DNA from: CAYMRB01 sp964392615
GTDB lineage: Bacteria > Planctomycetota > UBA8108
Assembly: GCA_964392615.1 (NCBI GenBank)
Contig: CAYMRB010000545.1
Location: 1 to 5,832, forward strand
DNA length: 5,832 bases
Direction: 5' to 3'
Of the stretch, positions 1 through 5,582 are shown piece by piece (positions within the stretch are counted from its first letter, which is position 1; every line of letters begins with the position of its first letter). Position numbers and translations under genes: made by a program. The notes beneath the pieces were generated by a model that saw nothing but the letters and a program-made list of their open reading frames with translations, searched no databases and had not been told where the DNA came from.

Positions 1-385
1 CGACGCGAAACTTGCCGCGGCGCAGCGTGATCTCGACGCAATCGCGGCCCCAGATGTTCCAGATCCAGCCGCGGCCCGGCTTCCAGTGGATACCGAGTCC
101 GTCGAGAAGGCCGCTGCGCGCCGGCTCGACCGCGCGCATCTCGCCGTAATCGAGCCGGCGACGGAACAGCGGAAGGGGGCCGAAGCGGATCTCGAGCTCG
201 CCGCCGACGTTCTCGACCGTCAGCCGCGCGAACGCGCACGCGAGAATCGCGAACAGACCTGCCACGGCGAGAAGGACCACGCGCTCGGTCGCGGCCAGCG
301 CCTCGCTCCACGCGAAGGCCGTCGCACCGGCGGCGCTGACGCCGAGGATCCAGTGGATCGGACCGCGTTGGGTGTGACGGTACAT
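1..385 (-). CDS. Small membrane protein with possible PH-like domain, C-terminus beyond window
   Basis: An open frame on the minus strand starts at ATG 385-383 and runs without a stop for 128 codons to the left edge, so the C-terminus is missing. The first ~55 residues hold two hydrophobic stretches (about 10-26 and 36-53), suggesting a membrane hairpin. After that comes a soluble part with alternating beta-like segments (VENVGGELEIRFG, about 57-69; a double-arginine loop; then GIHWKPGRGWIWNIWGRD, about 98-115, and VEITLRRGKFRV at the end). The order 'two helices, then strand-rich domain ending in a charged beta hairpin' resembles small bacterial PH-domain membrane proteins (inferred by eye, not by search). 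I do not recognise a specific function. It is transcribed divergently from the NapG-like gene and is probably not part of the respiratory operon. No good Shine-Dalgarno sequence precedes the start. Confidence 0.65.
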   Translation of the reverse strand, partial: MYRHTQRGPIHWILGVSAAGATAFAWSEALAATERVVLLAVAGLFAILACAFARLTVENVGGELEIRFGPLPLFRRRLDYGEMRAVEPARSGLLDGLGIHWKPGRGWIWNIWGRDCVEITLRRGKFRV

Positions 386-596
386 GATCGACGAATCCGT
401 GACATCGGTTTCCACTCGATCGGCGGATGGACGACCGATCGGTCATCCAATGATTGACCACCGGACCGATCCATCGACCGATTGACGTAACGCGACGAGA
501 ATAACACACTCCACGTTCTCCGGTGCGGGCCGATCCGCGTCCGGACGATCTCGGATGAGCGAGTAGCCGGAACAACGCTCGTCCCACCACTGCCCT
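386..596. promoter_or_regulatory. Divergent intergenic region with repeated GACCGAT elements
   Basis: This 211-bp stretch separates the minus-strand membrane protein from the NapG-like gene and must hold promoters for both. It contains a perfect 12-bp palindrome GACCGATCGGTC (433-444), two more GACCGAT copies (464-470 and 476-482), and a GATTGAC direct repeat (452-458 and 480-486). A second palindrome CGTCCGGACG lies at 538-547, flanked by ATCCG (533-537) and CGGAT (552-556), which pair with each other. Such clustered repeats are what an operator for a dimeric regulator would look like, but no regulator is named by the sequence. I see no gene here. Confidence 0.4.
482..510 (+). promoter_or_regulatory. 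Possible sigma70-type promoter for the NapGH-like pair
   Basis: TTGACG (482-487) matches five of six bases of the -35 consensus. After 17 bp comes CACACT (505-510), which keeps the A at position 2, A at 4 and T at 6 of a -10 box. It lies about 87 bp upstream of the NapG-like start and overlaps the last GACCGAT copy. The -10 match is weak, so this is only a candidate. Confidence 0.2.
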
Positions 597-1292
597 ATGC
601 CCGAGAGCCCTTCATCAGCTGCATCTTCGAGCGCTGCGACGCCCGCGTCGATCCGTCGACGGCAGGTTCTTGCTGGGGGCGTGACGTTGATCGGCGGGAT
701 TCTAGGCGGCCTCTGGCTGCGCGGTGCGAAGGCCTCCGTGCCGGACTACCTGCGGCCGCCGGGCGCTCGGCCCAGCGACGACTTCCTCGCGGCCTGCATT
801 CGCTGCGGGCAGTGCGTCGAGGCGTGCCCGACTCAGATTCTCGAGCTCGCGCACGCCGACGCGGGGGTCGCTCTCGGCACGCCGTACCTCGAGCCCCGCA
901 CGAATCCGTGCGATCTGTGCGAGGGGCACGAGGGGATGCGGTGCATCGAGGTGTGCCCGACGGCGGCACTGCGTCCCGTCGCGCGTCGCGAGGACGTTCG
1001 CATGGGGCTCGCGGTCATCGACTGCGCGACCTGTTTCGCGTGGATCGGCGTCTCCTGCCGCGCCTGCTGGCATGCTTGCCCGTTCCGGGATATCGCGATC
1101 AAGCTCGACGAGCTCGGGCGGGCGGTCGTGCTCGACGGCTGCGTCGGCTGCGGGCTGTGCGTGCACGCCTGTCTGACCGAAGAGCCGGCCATCGTCGTGG
1201 AGCCGGGCGTCCGCGACGTCAGCTCCGCGACGGGCGCAGCGGAGGGGCCGTCGGCCTCCGCCGGGACGGATGCGTCGGGAGGTGCCGGATGA
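597..1292 (+). CDS. napG: NapG/MauM-type Tat-exported ferredoxin with four 4Fe-4S clusters
   Basis: The 231-residue product begins with a twin-arginine signal (SIRRRQVLAGG at 18-28, then a hydrophobic stretch to about 41), so it should be exported folded to the periplasm. Four cysteine groups follow: C67-C70-C73-C77P; C105-C108-C116-C120P; C146-C154-C157-C161P with the wide first spacing typical of NapG; and C182-C185-C188-C192. This count and spacing are characteristic of NapG/MauM/NosG proteins, which pass electrons from a NapH-type membrane partner to a periplasmic acceptor. The C-terminus (about 207-231) is a low-complexity Ala/Ser/Gly tail. The ATG is the first possible start after an in-frame stop at 564-566, although no clear Shine-Dalgarno sequence precedes it. 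Its last bases overlap the NapH-like gene by 4 bp (ATGA). No napA, napB or napC is visible, so the acceptor is unknown; the symbol indicates family only. Confidence 0.85.
   Translation: MPESPSSAASSSAATPASIRRRQVLAGGVTLIGGILGGLWLRGAKASVPDYLRPPGARPSDDFLAACIRCGQCVEACPTQILELAHADAGVALGTPYLEPRTNPCDLCEGHEGMRCIEVCPTAALRPVARREDVRMGLAVIDCATCFAWIGVSCRACWHACPFRDIAIKLDELGRAVVLDGCVGCGLCVHACLTEEPAIVVEPGVRDVSSATGAAEGPSASAGTDASGGAG
1277..1283 (+). promoter_or_regulatory. Ribosome binding site of the NapH-like gene
   Basis: GGGAGGT lies inside the 3' end of the NapG-like gene, 5 nt before the ATG at 1289. It fixes the NapH-like start within a much longer open frame and supports translational coupling of the two genes. 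Confidence 0.75.
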
Positions 1293-2224
1293 CGCGCTCT
1301 CGACAGGGGTTCCGCAAGTGGACGTGGGCCCACCGCGTCACCGCTGCCGTCTTCTTCGCGCTCCTGATCCTCGGACGCGAGGAGTGGTTCCCGTGGCTGG
1401 CCGGAGCGCTCTCGGCGACGCGGCTGTTCGATGTCGTGACGCTGGTCGACCCGCTGGCGGGCCTCGAGGTGCTCGTCGCGACCCTCGAGCTGTCGGCGAC
1501 CGCGCTCCTGGGCGTGGGGCTGCTCGTCGTCCTGTGGGCCGTCCTGGGCCGGGCGTTCTGCGGTTGGCTCTGTCCGGTCGGTTTCATCTTGGACGTCAAC
1601 GACGACATTCGCTCCGGGTTGCGCCGGCTCGCCCAATCCCACCGCGTGCCGTGGCCCCAGTGGTCGATCCCGCGCCAGACGAAGTACTGGCTCCTCGGCG
1701 CGGCGCTCGCCATGTCGGCGATCGCCGGTTTGCCGGTGTTCGCGACGATCTCGCCGATCAACCTGGTCGCGCTCGGGGCCGTCTTCCAGCCCGGCCCGGA
1801 GACTTGGGCGCTGCTCTCGCTGCCGCTTCTCGAGTACGCGTTTCCCCGGGCGTTCTGCCGCTCCCTGTGCCCGCTCGGCGCGTTCTACGCCCTGATCGGG
1901 CGCCGGGGGATCCTGCGAATGCGCGTGCAACCGGAAGCGAATCGGCTCCAGTGTCGCCAGTGTTCCGTTCACTGTTCGATGGGTCTCAGAGTCATGGAGG
2001 ATTACGTGCTTCCCGGCCGCGGCTGCGTCGACGCGGCGGAGTGCACGAGGTGTGGTTCCTGTTCGGATGTGTGTCTCGGCACGGTCCTTCGTCTCGGATT
2101 CCGGACGCCGAGCGGCCCGGCCCTCGACGTCTGGTCCGCGCCGTCTCACGACGACGGTCCATCAGGTGAAGGCAGCGCGGGATCCTGCGCGGAGCCTTCC
2201 ACAGTAAGGTGGCACGAGATTTGA
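1289..2224 (+). CDS. napH: NapH-like membrane quinol dehydrogenase with two ferredoxin-type clusters
   Basis: The 311-residue product has about four transmembrane segments (near 17-29, 69-87, 133-150 and 173-185) and the two hallmark cytoplasmic-side motifs of the NapH/NosR/CcoG-like group, FCGWLCPVG (C91, C95) and FCRSLCPLG (C190, C194). A C-terminal ferredoxin region follows, with C222-C225-C229 and, after an isolated C246, C252-C255-C258-C262, enough for two 4Fe-4S clusters. The first group has Ser/Met where Pro usually follows the last cysteine. NapH oxidises menaquinol or ubiquinol together with NapG. The start overlaps the NapG-like stop by 4 bp and has a strong ribosome site. The open frame extends far upstream, but that part is an out-of-frame shadow of the NapG-like gene. 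Beyond about residue 270 the tail is unconserved in appearance. As with its partner, the terminal acceptor (Nap, Nos or the downstream cytochromes) is not shown. Confidence 0.85.
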   Translation: MTRSRQGFRKWTWAHRVTAAVFFALLILGREEWFPWLAGALSATRLFDVVTLVDPLAGLEVLVATLELSATALLGVGLLVVLWAVLGRAFCGWLCPVGFILDVNDDIRSGLRRLAQSHRVPWPQWSIPRQTKYWLLGAALAMSAIAGLPVFATISPINLVALGAVFQPGPETWALLSLPLLEYAFPRAFCRSLCPLGAFYALIGRRGILRMRVQPEANRLQCRQCSVHCSMGLRVMEDYVLPGRGCVDAAECTRCGSCSDVCLGTVLRLGFRTPSGPALDVWSAPSHDDGPSGEGSAGSCAEPSTVRWHEI

Positions 2225-2275
2225 TGACGGGCGCCGCAGGTTCGGTGTCTTGCCGGGCTCATTGCGAGAATGCCG

Positions 2276-2291
2276 GCGGCCAGACGGCCGC
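2276..2291 (+). other. Hairpin GCGGCC-AGAC-GGCCGC
   Basis: A perfect 6-bp all-GC stem with a 4-nt AGAC loop, about 50 nt past the NapH-like stop. No U-run follows, so it does not qualify as a classic intrinsic terminator, though it could stabilise the 3' end of the transcript. Confidence 0.4.
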
Positions 2292-2307
2292 GAACGAAAA
2301 GTGCAGC

Positions 2308-2323
2308 CCCGGACGATTTCGGG
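2308..2323 (+). other. Hairpin CCCGGA-CGAT-TTCGGG
   Basis: A 6-bp stem (one G-U wobble in RNA) with a CGAT loop, 16 nt after the previous hairpin. Together they form closely spaced stem-loops downstream of the NapH-like gene. Confidence 0.35.
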
Positions 2324-2357
2324 TCGGGCGGGGCGAACCAATGGGTTATAGGGAGGC

Positions 2358-2386
2358 GTCCCGCATCGCCCTGTCGGCGGCGGGAC
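2358..2386 (+). other. Strong 11-bp interrupted hairpin in the leader of the tetrahaem cytochrome gene
   Basis: GTCCCGC (2358-2364) pairs perfectly with GCGGGAC (2380-2386). Inside it CGCC (2367-2370) pairs with GGCG (2376-2379) after a 2-nt AT bulge, leaving a CTGTC loop. The result is 11 mostly G-C pairs. The following bases are not U-rich. It could be a rho-assisted or U-less terminator, an mRNA-stabilising element, or part of a leader RNA; the sequence alone does not decide. Confidence 0.45.
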
Positions 2387-2394
2387 CGAAATAC

Positions 2395-2410
2395 CCAGGT
2401 GGCCAGGTGG
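2395..2410. repeat. Perfect tandem repeat, 2 x CCAGGTGG
   Basis: CCAGGTGG occurs twice back to back (2395-2402 and 2403-2410), about 100 bp upstream of the tetrahaem cytochrome start. It may be a regulator site or a chance slippage duplication. Confidence 0.5.
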
Positions 2411-2507
2411 AGCACGAAACCCCGGGTCTCGAGCCACGGAGTGCGGATTTTTTCGCTCTTATCGCGAGAACTCGCGCGTCGGGGAGCCCCTTTGCGGAAC
2501 ACGGAGC

Positions 2508-3221
2508 ATGAGTACGGAAACCCACGATAACGACGCACAGGTCCATCCCGGACCTCCGTACAGGGCGGTGTCGCCCTGGCTCGGCTACACGATCGGGCCG
2601 GTCTTCCTCCTCCTTGCGGTCTGGTTCGTCGTCGATCCGAGCGGGACCGCCATCCCGCTCGGAGAAGCGCGGACGGTGGATCCAGCGCGGCTGTCGACGG
2701 CGCCCCGCCGTCTGATTCTCAGCGACCCGCCGCAGGTGGCGATCGGCGGCTTCGACCGGACCTGCATGGACTGCCACCGGTCGTTTCCGCCCCGCGAGAC
2801 GCCGCCCGCGCGTCTGCTGCAGCACAAGGAGATCAAGCTGAATCACGGGATCAATAGCCGCTGCAGGAACTGCCACGACCCGGTCGACCGCAATCGGTTG
2901 ATTCTCCGCGACGGGCGATCGATCGCCTACGGCGACGTTGTCGAGCTGTGCGCGCAATGTCACGGGCCGACGTACCGCGACTGGCAGCGCGGAGCTCACG
3001 GCCGTACGAGCGGCTATTGGGACGCGACGTCCGGCGAGTCGGTTCGCCTGAAGTGCACCGAGTGCCACGATCCTCACGTCCCCCGGGTTCCCGCGATGGA
3101 CCCGATCGAGCCGCTGCCTGGCCCGCACACGCTGCGGATGGGAACTCACGCCCCCGACGAGCACGCCCGCGAGCCGGAGGGATCCAAGCGCAACCCGCTC
3201 CACATCCCTTGGACGGAGTGA
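2508..3221 (+). CDS. Membrane-anchored tetrahaem c-type cytochrome
   Basis: The 237-residue product has a single N-terminal transmembrane anchor (about 24-42) and then a periplasmic domain with four CxxCH haem-attachment motifs: CMDCH (86-90), CRNCH (119-123), CAQCH (148-152) and CTECH (183-187). Further histidines at H106, H113, H164 and H190 could supply sixth ligands, so four bis-His haems are plausible (inference). A conserved-looking stretch GPTYRDWQRGAHG (153-165) lies between haems 3 and 4. In position and type it parallels the electron-carrier subunits of Nrf (NrfB) and Dsr (DsrJ) systems, though it is not closely like either by eye. It precedes the ferredoxin gene by 33 bp, in the same direction, and likely forms an operon with it. 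Start choice rests on the first ATG; CGGAG lies too close (1 nt) to be a good ribosome site, so initiation may be weak or slightly different. The partner is probably the ferredoxin or the downstream HAO-like cytochrome. Confidence 0.85.
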   Translation: MSTETHDNDAQVHPGPPYRAVSPWLGYTIGPVFLLLAVWFVVDPSGTAIPLGEARTVDPARLSTAPRRLILSDPPQVAIGGFDRTCMDCHRSFPPRETPPARLLQHKEIKLNHGINSRCRNCHDPVDRNRLILRDGRSIAYGDVVELCAQCHGPTYRDWQRGAHGRTSGYWDATSGESVRLKCTECHDPHVPRVPAMDPIEPLPGPHTLRMGTHAPDEHAREPEGSKRNPLHIPWTE

Positions 3222-3254
3222 GCGAGAGGCCGGGTCCGCTCGGCGAAGAGAACG

Positions 3255-4308
3255 ATGACGCAACCCAATCGATCACCTGACGCCCCACAGCCGGGAGGCG
3301 GCAAGTACCCGATCCCGCGCGCATCCCGGCGGAGCTTCCTGCGCGGAGGCCTCGCGACGGCGGGAGGCCTGGCCGCCTTCGCCGCGGCGTTGAGCCCGCT
3401 GCGGGACCTCGATACGGAGGACTTCACCGTCGAGAAGTTCCTCCAGAAGCACTACAAGGAGCTCTCGCCCGAGGAGATGGAGAAGATCCTCGAGCGCATC
3501 ACGACGGAGGTCGAAGCGCGCTACGAGGTGCGGCCGGAGCTCCGCGACGTCAAGCCGAAGGATGGCGTCGAGTTCGTGTACGCCCTGCACCTCGGTCGCT
3601 GTATCGGCTGTCGCAAGTGCGTGTACGCGTGCGTGGAGGAGAACAACCAGAGCCGCTCGCCGGAGATCCAGTACATCCGCGTNNNNNNNNNNGGTCCTCG
3701 AGATGCCGCGGGCCGACAGCGTGGACGTCGAGCACGCCAACCACTACTACGACCATCCGACGGTACCGGACGACCGGCACTACTACATGCCGGTTCAATG
3801 CCACCAGTGCACCAAGCCGCCCTGCGTCAAGGTGTGTCCGATCGAGGCGACCTGGCAGGAGCCGGACGGCGTCACGGTCATCGACTACGACTGGTGCATC
3901 GGCTGCCGCTACTGCGAGGCCGCCTGTCCGTATTGGGCGCGACGGTTCAATTTCACGGAGCCCGGCTACGCGAAGGACGCTAAGGGCAAGTTCGTGCTCA
4001 ACAAGAACATGAACTACCTGTCCAACCGTCCGCGCAAGCAGGGCGTCATGGAGAAGTGCCACTTCTGTCTGCAGCGGACGCGAGAGGGGCGCGTGCCGGC
4101 CTGCCTCGAGGTCTGCCCCGTCGGCGCGCGCCACTTCGGCAATATCAAGGATCCCAACAGCGAGGTCTCCGAGATCCTCAAGACGAAGCACGTGTTCGTC
4201 CTCAAGCAGGACGTCGGCACGATCCCGCGGTTCTTCTACTACTTCGACGAGGACTATCCGCGCACGACGGCCGTCGCGCCGGCGCCGCAGGAAGGAGGTG
4301 CGAAGTGA
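3255..4308 (+). CDS. Tat-exported DsrO/NrfC-type ferredoxin with four 4Fe-4S clusters, interrupted by an N gap
   Basis: Two open frames on either side of an assembly gap together make one protein of about 347 residues. The N-terminal part (3255-3682) carries a Tat signal (SRRSFLR at 24-30), a charged helical linker (about 54-105) and the first cluster C116-C119-C122-C126. The C-terminal part (from about 3694) holds CHQCTKPPCVKVCP (from 3799), CIGCRYCEAACP, and CHFC (from 4057) joined by an 11-residue spacer to CLEVC, ending in FFYYFD and a short tail. Sixteen cysteines in this order are the DsrO/NrfC/PsrB pattern: a periplasmic ferredoxin passing electrons between an NrfD-type membrane protein and a cytochrome. 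The two halves lie in different frames only because the placeholder is 10 bases; a gap that is a multiple of 3 restores one frame, so I read it as intact. Stop and next start overlap (GTGA). The ribosome site for its own ATG is weak (AAGAG, 3247-3250). Confidence 0.85.
3683..3692. other. Assembly gap (10 N) inside the ferredoxin gene
   Basis: Ten N replace unknown sequence between GT (3681-3682) and GG (3693-3694). Reading continues correctly only if the true insert is a multiple of 3, including zero or a small negative overlap. With zero bases the junction reads R-V-V-L-E-M. Relatives of this family that I recall often read R-V-L-E-M here, so the contigs may really overlap by about three bases. 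Confidence 0.95.
4292..4300 (+). promoter_or_regulatory. Strong ribosome binding site that selects the GTG start of the NrfD-type gene
   Basis: AAGGAGGTG is a near-perfect Shine-Dalgarno sequence whose GGAGG core ends 6 nt before GTG 4305-4307. It lies inside the end of the ferredoxin gene and decides the start in an open frame that continues far upstream, supporting coupled translation. Confidence 0.85.
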
Positions 4309-5528
4309 TCTCCTACACGCGCTTTCTCTGGCGGTGCTTCCGGATCAGCTTCATCGGTGGTTGGCGATACTACCTGTGGATGGTGATCCTCACGATCTTC
4401 GCGTTGCTCGGGCTCAACGCCTACTGCAAGCAGCTCGTGCACGGCCTCGCGACGACCGGCATGACCGATCAGGTGTCGTGGGGGCTCTATATCGCCAACT
4501 TCACGTTCCTCGTCGGTATGGCGGCGGCTGCCGTCATGCTGGTGATTCCGGTCTACGTGTACCGGAACCGGGAGTTACACCATCTGGTGATCTTCGGCGA
4601 GCTGCTCGCCGTCGCATCGATCGTGATGTGCCTCCTGTTCGTCAACGTCGACCTCGGTCGCCCGGACCGCGGCCTGCACATCTTCATGCGGTTCAACTTC
4701 CCGATCTCGATGCTGACGTGGGACGTCGTCGCGTTGGGAGGGTACCTGATACTGAATCTGCATATCTGCGGGTACCTGATCTACTGCGACTACAAGAAGC
4801 GCCAACCGAGCCGGCTCTTCTACTTGCCGTTCGTCTTCGTCGCGATCGCGTGGGCGATCAGCATCCATACTGTGACCGCGTTCCTGTACGTCGGTCTCGG
4901 TGGGCGGCCGTTCTGGAACGCCGCGATCATCGCGCCCCGCTTCCTCGCATCCGCGTTCGCTGCGGGGCCGGCGTTCATCATCCTGACGCTGCAGATCATC
5001 CGGTACTACGGACGGTACGAGGTTTCGGACAAGGCCCTGCAGCTTCTGCGCGGCGTCGTCACAATCGCTCTGACCATCAACATGTTCCTGCTCGGCTGCG
5101 AGGTTTTCACCGAGTTCTACACCGGATCGCATCACGCGGCATCGGCGCAGTACCTGTTCCTCGGTCTGCGCGGCTACCACGCTCTCGTACCGTGGATCTG
5201 GACCGCGATCGGCATGAACACGATCGCCATGGTGATCCTGTACTCGCCCATGCACCGCAAGCTCGGCGCTCTGAACGTCGCGTGCGTGCTGATGATCGTC
5301 GGCATCTGGATCGAGAAGGGCATGGGGCTGATCGTGCCGGCGTTCATCCCGTCGCCGCTCGGCGAGATGGTCGAGTACACGCCGACGATCAACGAGATCC
5401 TGGTTTGTCTCGGGATCTGGGCCTTCGGCCTGCTCCTCTACACGATCTTTGTTCGCATTTCGATTCCGGTCCTGTCGGGTCGGATGACGCACGACACAGT
5501 CCACTACACGGAAGAGGCGCGGCTCTGA
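4305..5528 (+). CDS. NrfD/PsrC-family membrane protein, DsrP-like quinone oxidoreductase subunit
   Basis: From the GTG start the product is 407 residues long with about ten hydrophobic segments (near 20-41, 59-86, 94-115, 134-160, 172-196, 206-232, 247-268, 293-313, 320-345 and 363-390). Landmarks that I associate with DsrP and related NrfD proteins are VSWGLYIANFTFLVG (57-71), GELLAVASIVMCLLFVNVDLGRP (98-120), AWAISIHTVTAFLY (182-195), APRFLASAFAAGPA (210-223) and WIEKGMGLIVPAFIPSPLGE (335-354) followed by a YTPT segment. Such subunits exchange electrons and protons with menaquinone or ubiquinone and hand electrons to the ferredoxin encoded just upstream, with which this gene overlaps by 4 bp. 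DsrP proper works with DsrMK in sulfur metabolism; none of those genes is visible, so I leave the symbol empty. The ACIII, Psr and Nrf variants of the family remain possible roles. Downstream, 54 bp without a terminator-like hairpin lead to the HAO-like cytochrome. Confidence 0.9.
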   Translation: MISYTRFLWRCFRISFIGGWRYYLWMVILTIFALLGLNAYCKQLVHGLATTGMTDQVSWGLYIANFTFLVGMAAAAVMLVIPVYVYRNRELHHLVIFGELLAVASIVMCLLFVNVDLGRPDRGLHIFMRFNFPISMLTWDVVALGGYLILNLHICGYLIYCDYKKRQPSRLFYLPFVFVAIAWAISIHTVTAFLYVGLGGRPFWNAAIIAPRFLASAFAAGPAFIILTLQIIRYYGRYEVSDKALQLLRGVVTIALTINMFLLGCEVFTEFYTGSHHAASAQYLFLGLRGYHALVPWIWTAIGMNTIAMVILYSPMHRKLGALNVACVLMIVGIWIEKGMGLIVPAFIPSPLGEMVEYTPTINEILVCLGIWAFGLLLYTIFVRISIPVLSGRMTHDTVHYTEEARL

Positions 5529-5566
5529 GCAGTGCCGTGTGCTTTCGTGTTCCGTTTCTGATTCGC

Positions 5567-5574
5567 AAGGAGGG
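5567..5574 (+). promoter_or_regulatory. Ribosome binding site of the HAO-like cytochrome gene
   Basis: AAGGAGGG lies 8 nt before ATG 5583-5585 in the short gap after the NrfD-type gene. It is a strong site and supports high, independent initiation of this exported cytochrome. Confidence 0.8.
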
Positions 5575-5582
5575 TTCTGTTC

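Larger units (their letters stand above)
2225..2507. other. 283-bp intergenic region, structured, no convincing gene
   Basis: This gap separates the NapGH-like pair from the tetrahaem cytochrome gene. It holds hairpins at 2276-2291, 2308-2323, 2358-2386 and 2463-2476 and a tandem 8-mer at 2395-2410. An open frame from 2224 to 2511 spans the gap, but its third-position GC is about 66% by my hand count, well below a 25-codon sample of the NrfD-type gene (about 84%), and its product resembles nothing I know. There is no classic hairpin followed by a U-run. The gap probably holds a promoter or leader for the 2508-5832 cluster and perhaps the end of the NapGH transcript, but I cannot name a specific -35/-10 pair. 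Confidence 0.45.

Noticed and set aside
833..2149. Long minus-strand open frame opposite the NapGH-like genes
   Set aside because: Its product is Arg/Glu/Pro-rich low-complexity sequence without domains, as expected from the antisense of GC-rich genes; the plus-strand frames there have clear iron-sulfur motifs.
2276..2386. Intrinsic (rho-independent) terminator after the NapH-like gene
   Set aside because: Good stems exist, but none is followed by a run of T; the only T-run (2448-2453) is not preceded by a convincing stem.
2482..2495. Possible sigma54 promoter (GG-N10-GC) before the tetrahaem gene
   Set aside because: Only the two dinucleotides fit; the TGGCAC half is absent and the site is only 12 nt from the start codon.
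3255..4308. Ferredoxin gene as a pseudogene with a real frameshift
   Set aside because: The frame change coincides exactly with the 10-N placeholder, and all sixteen cluster cysteines are intact on either side.
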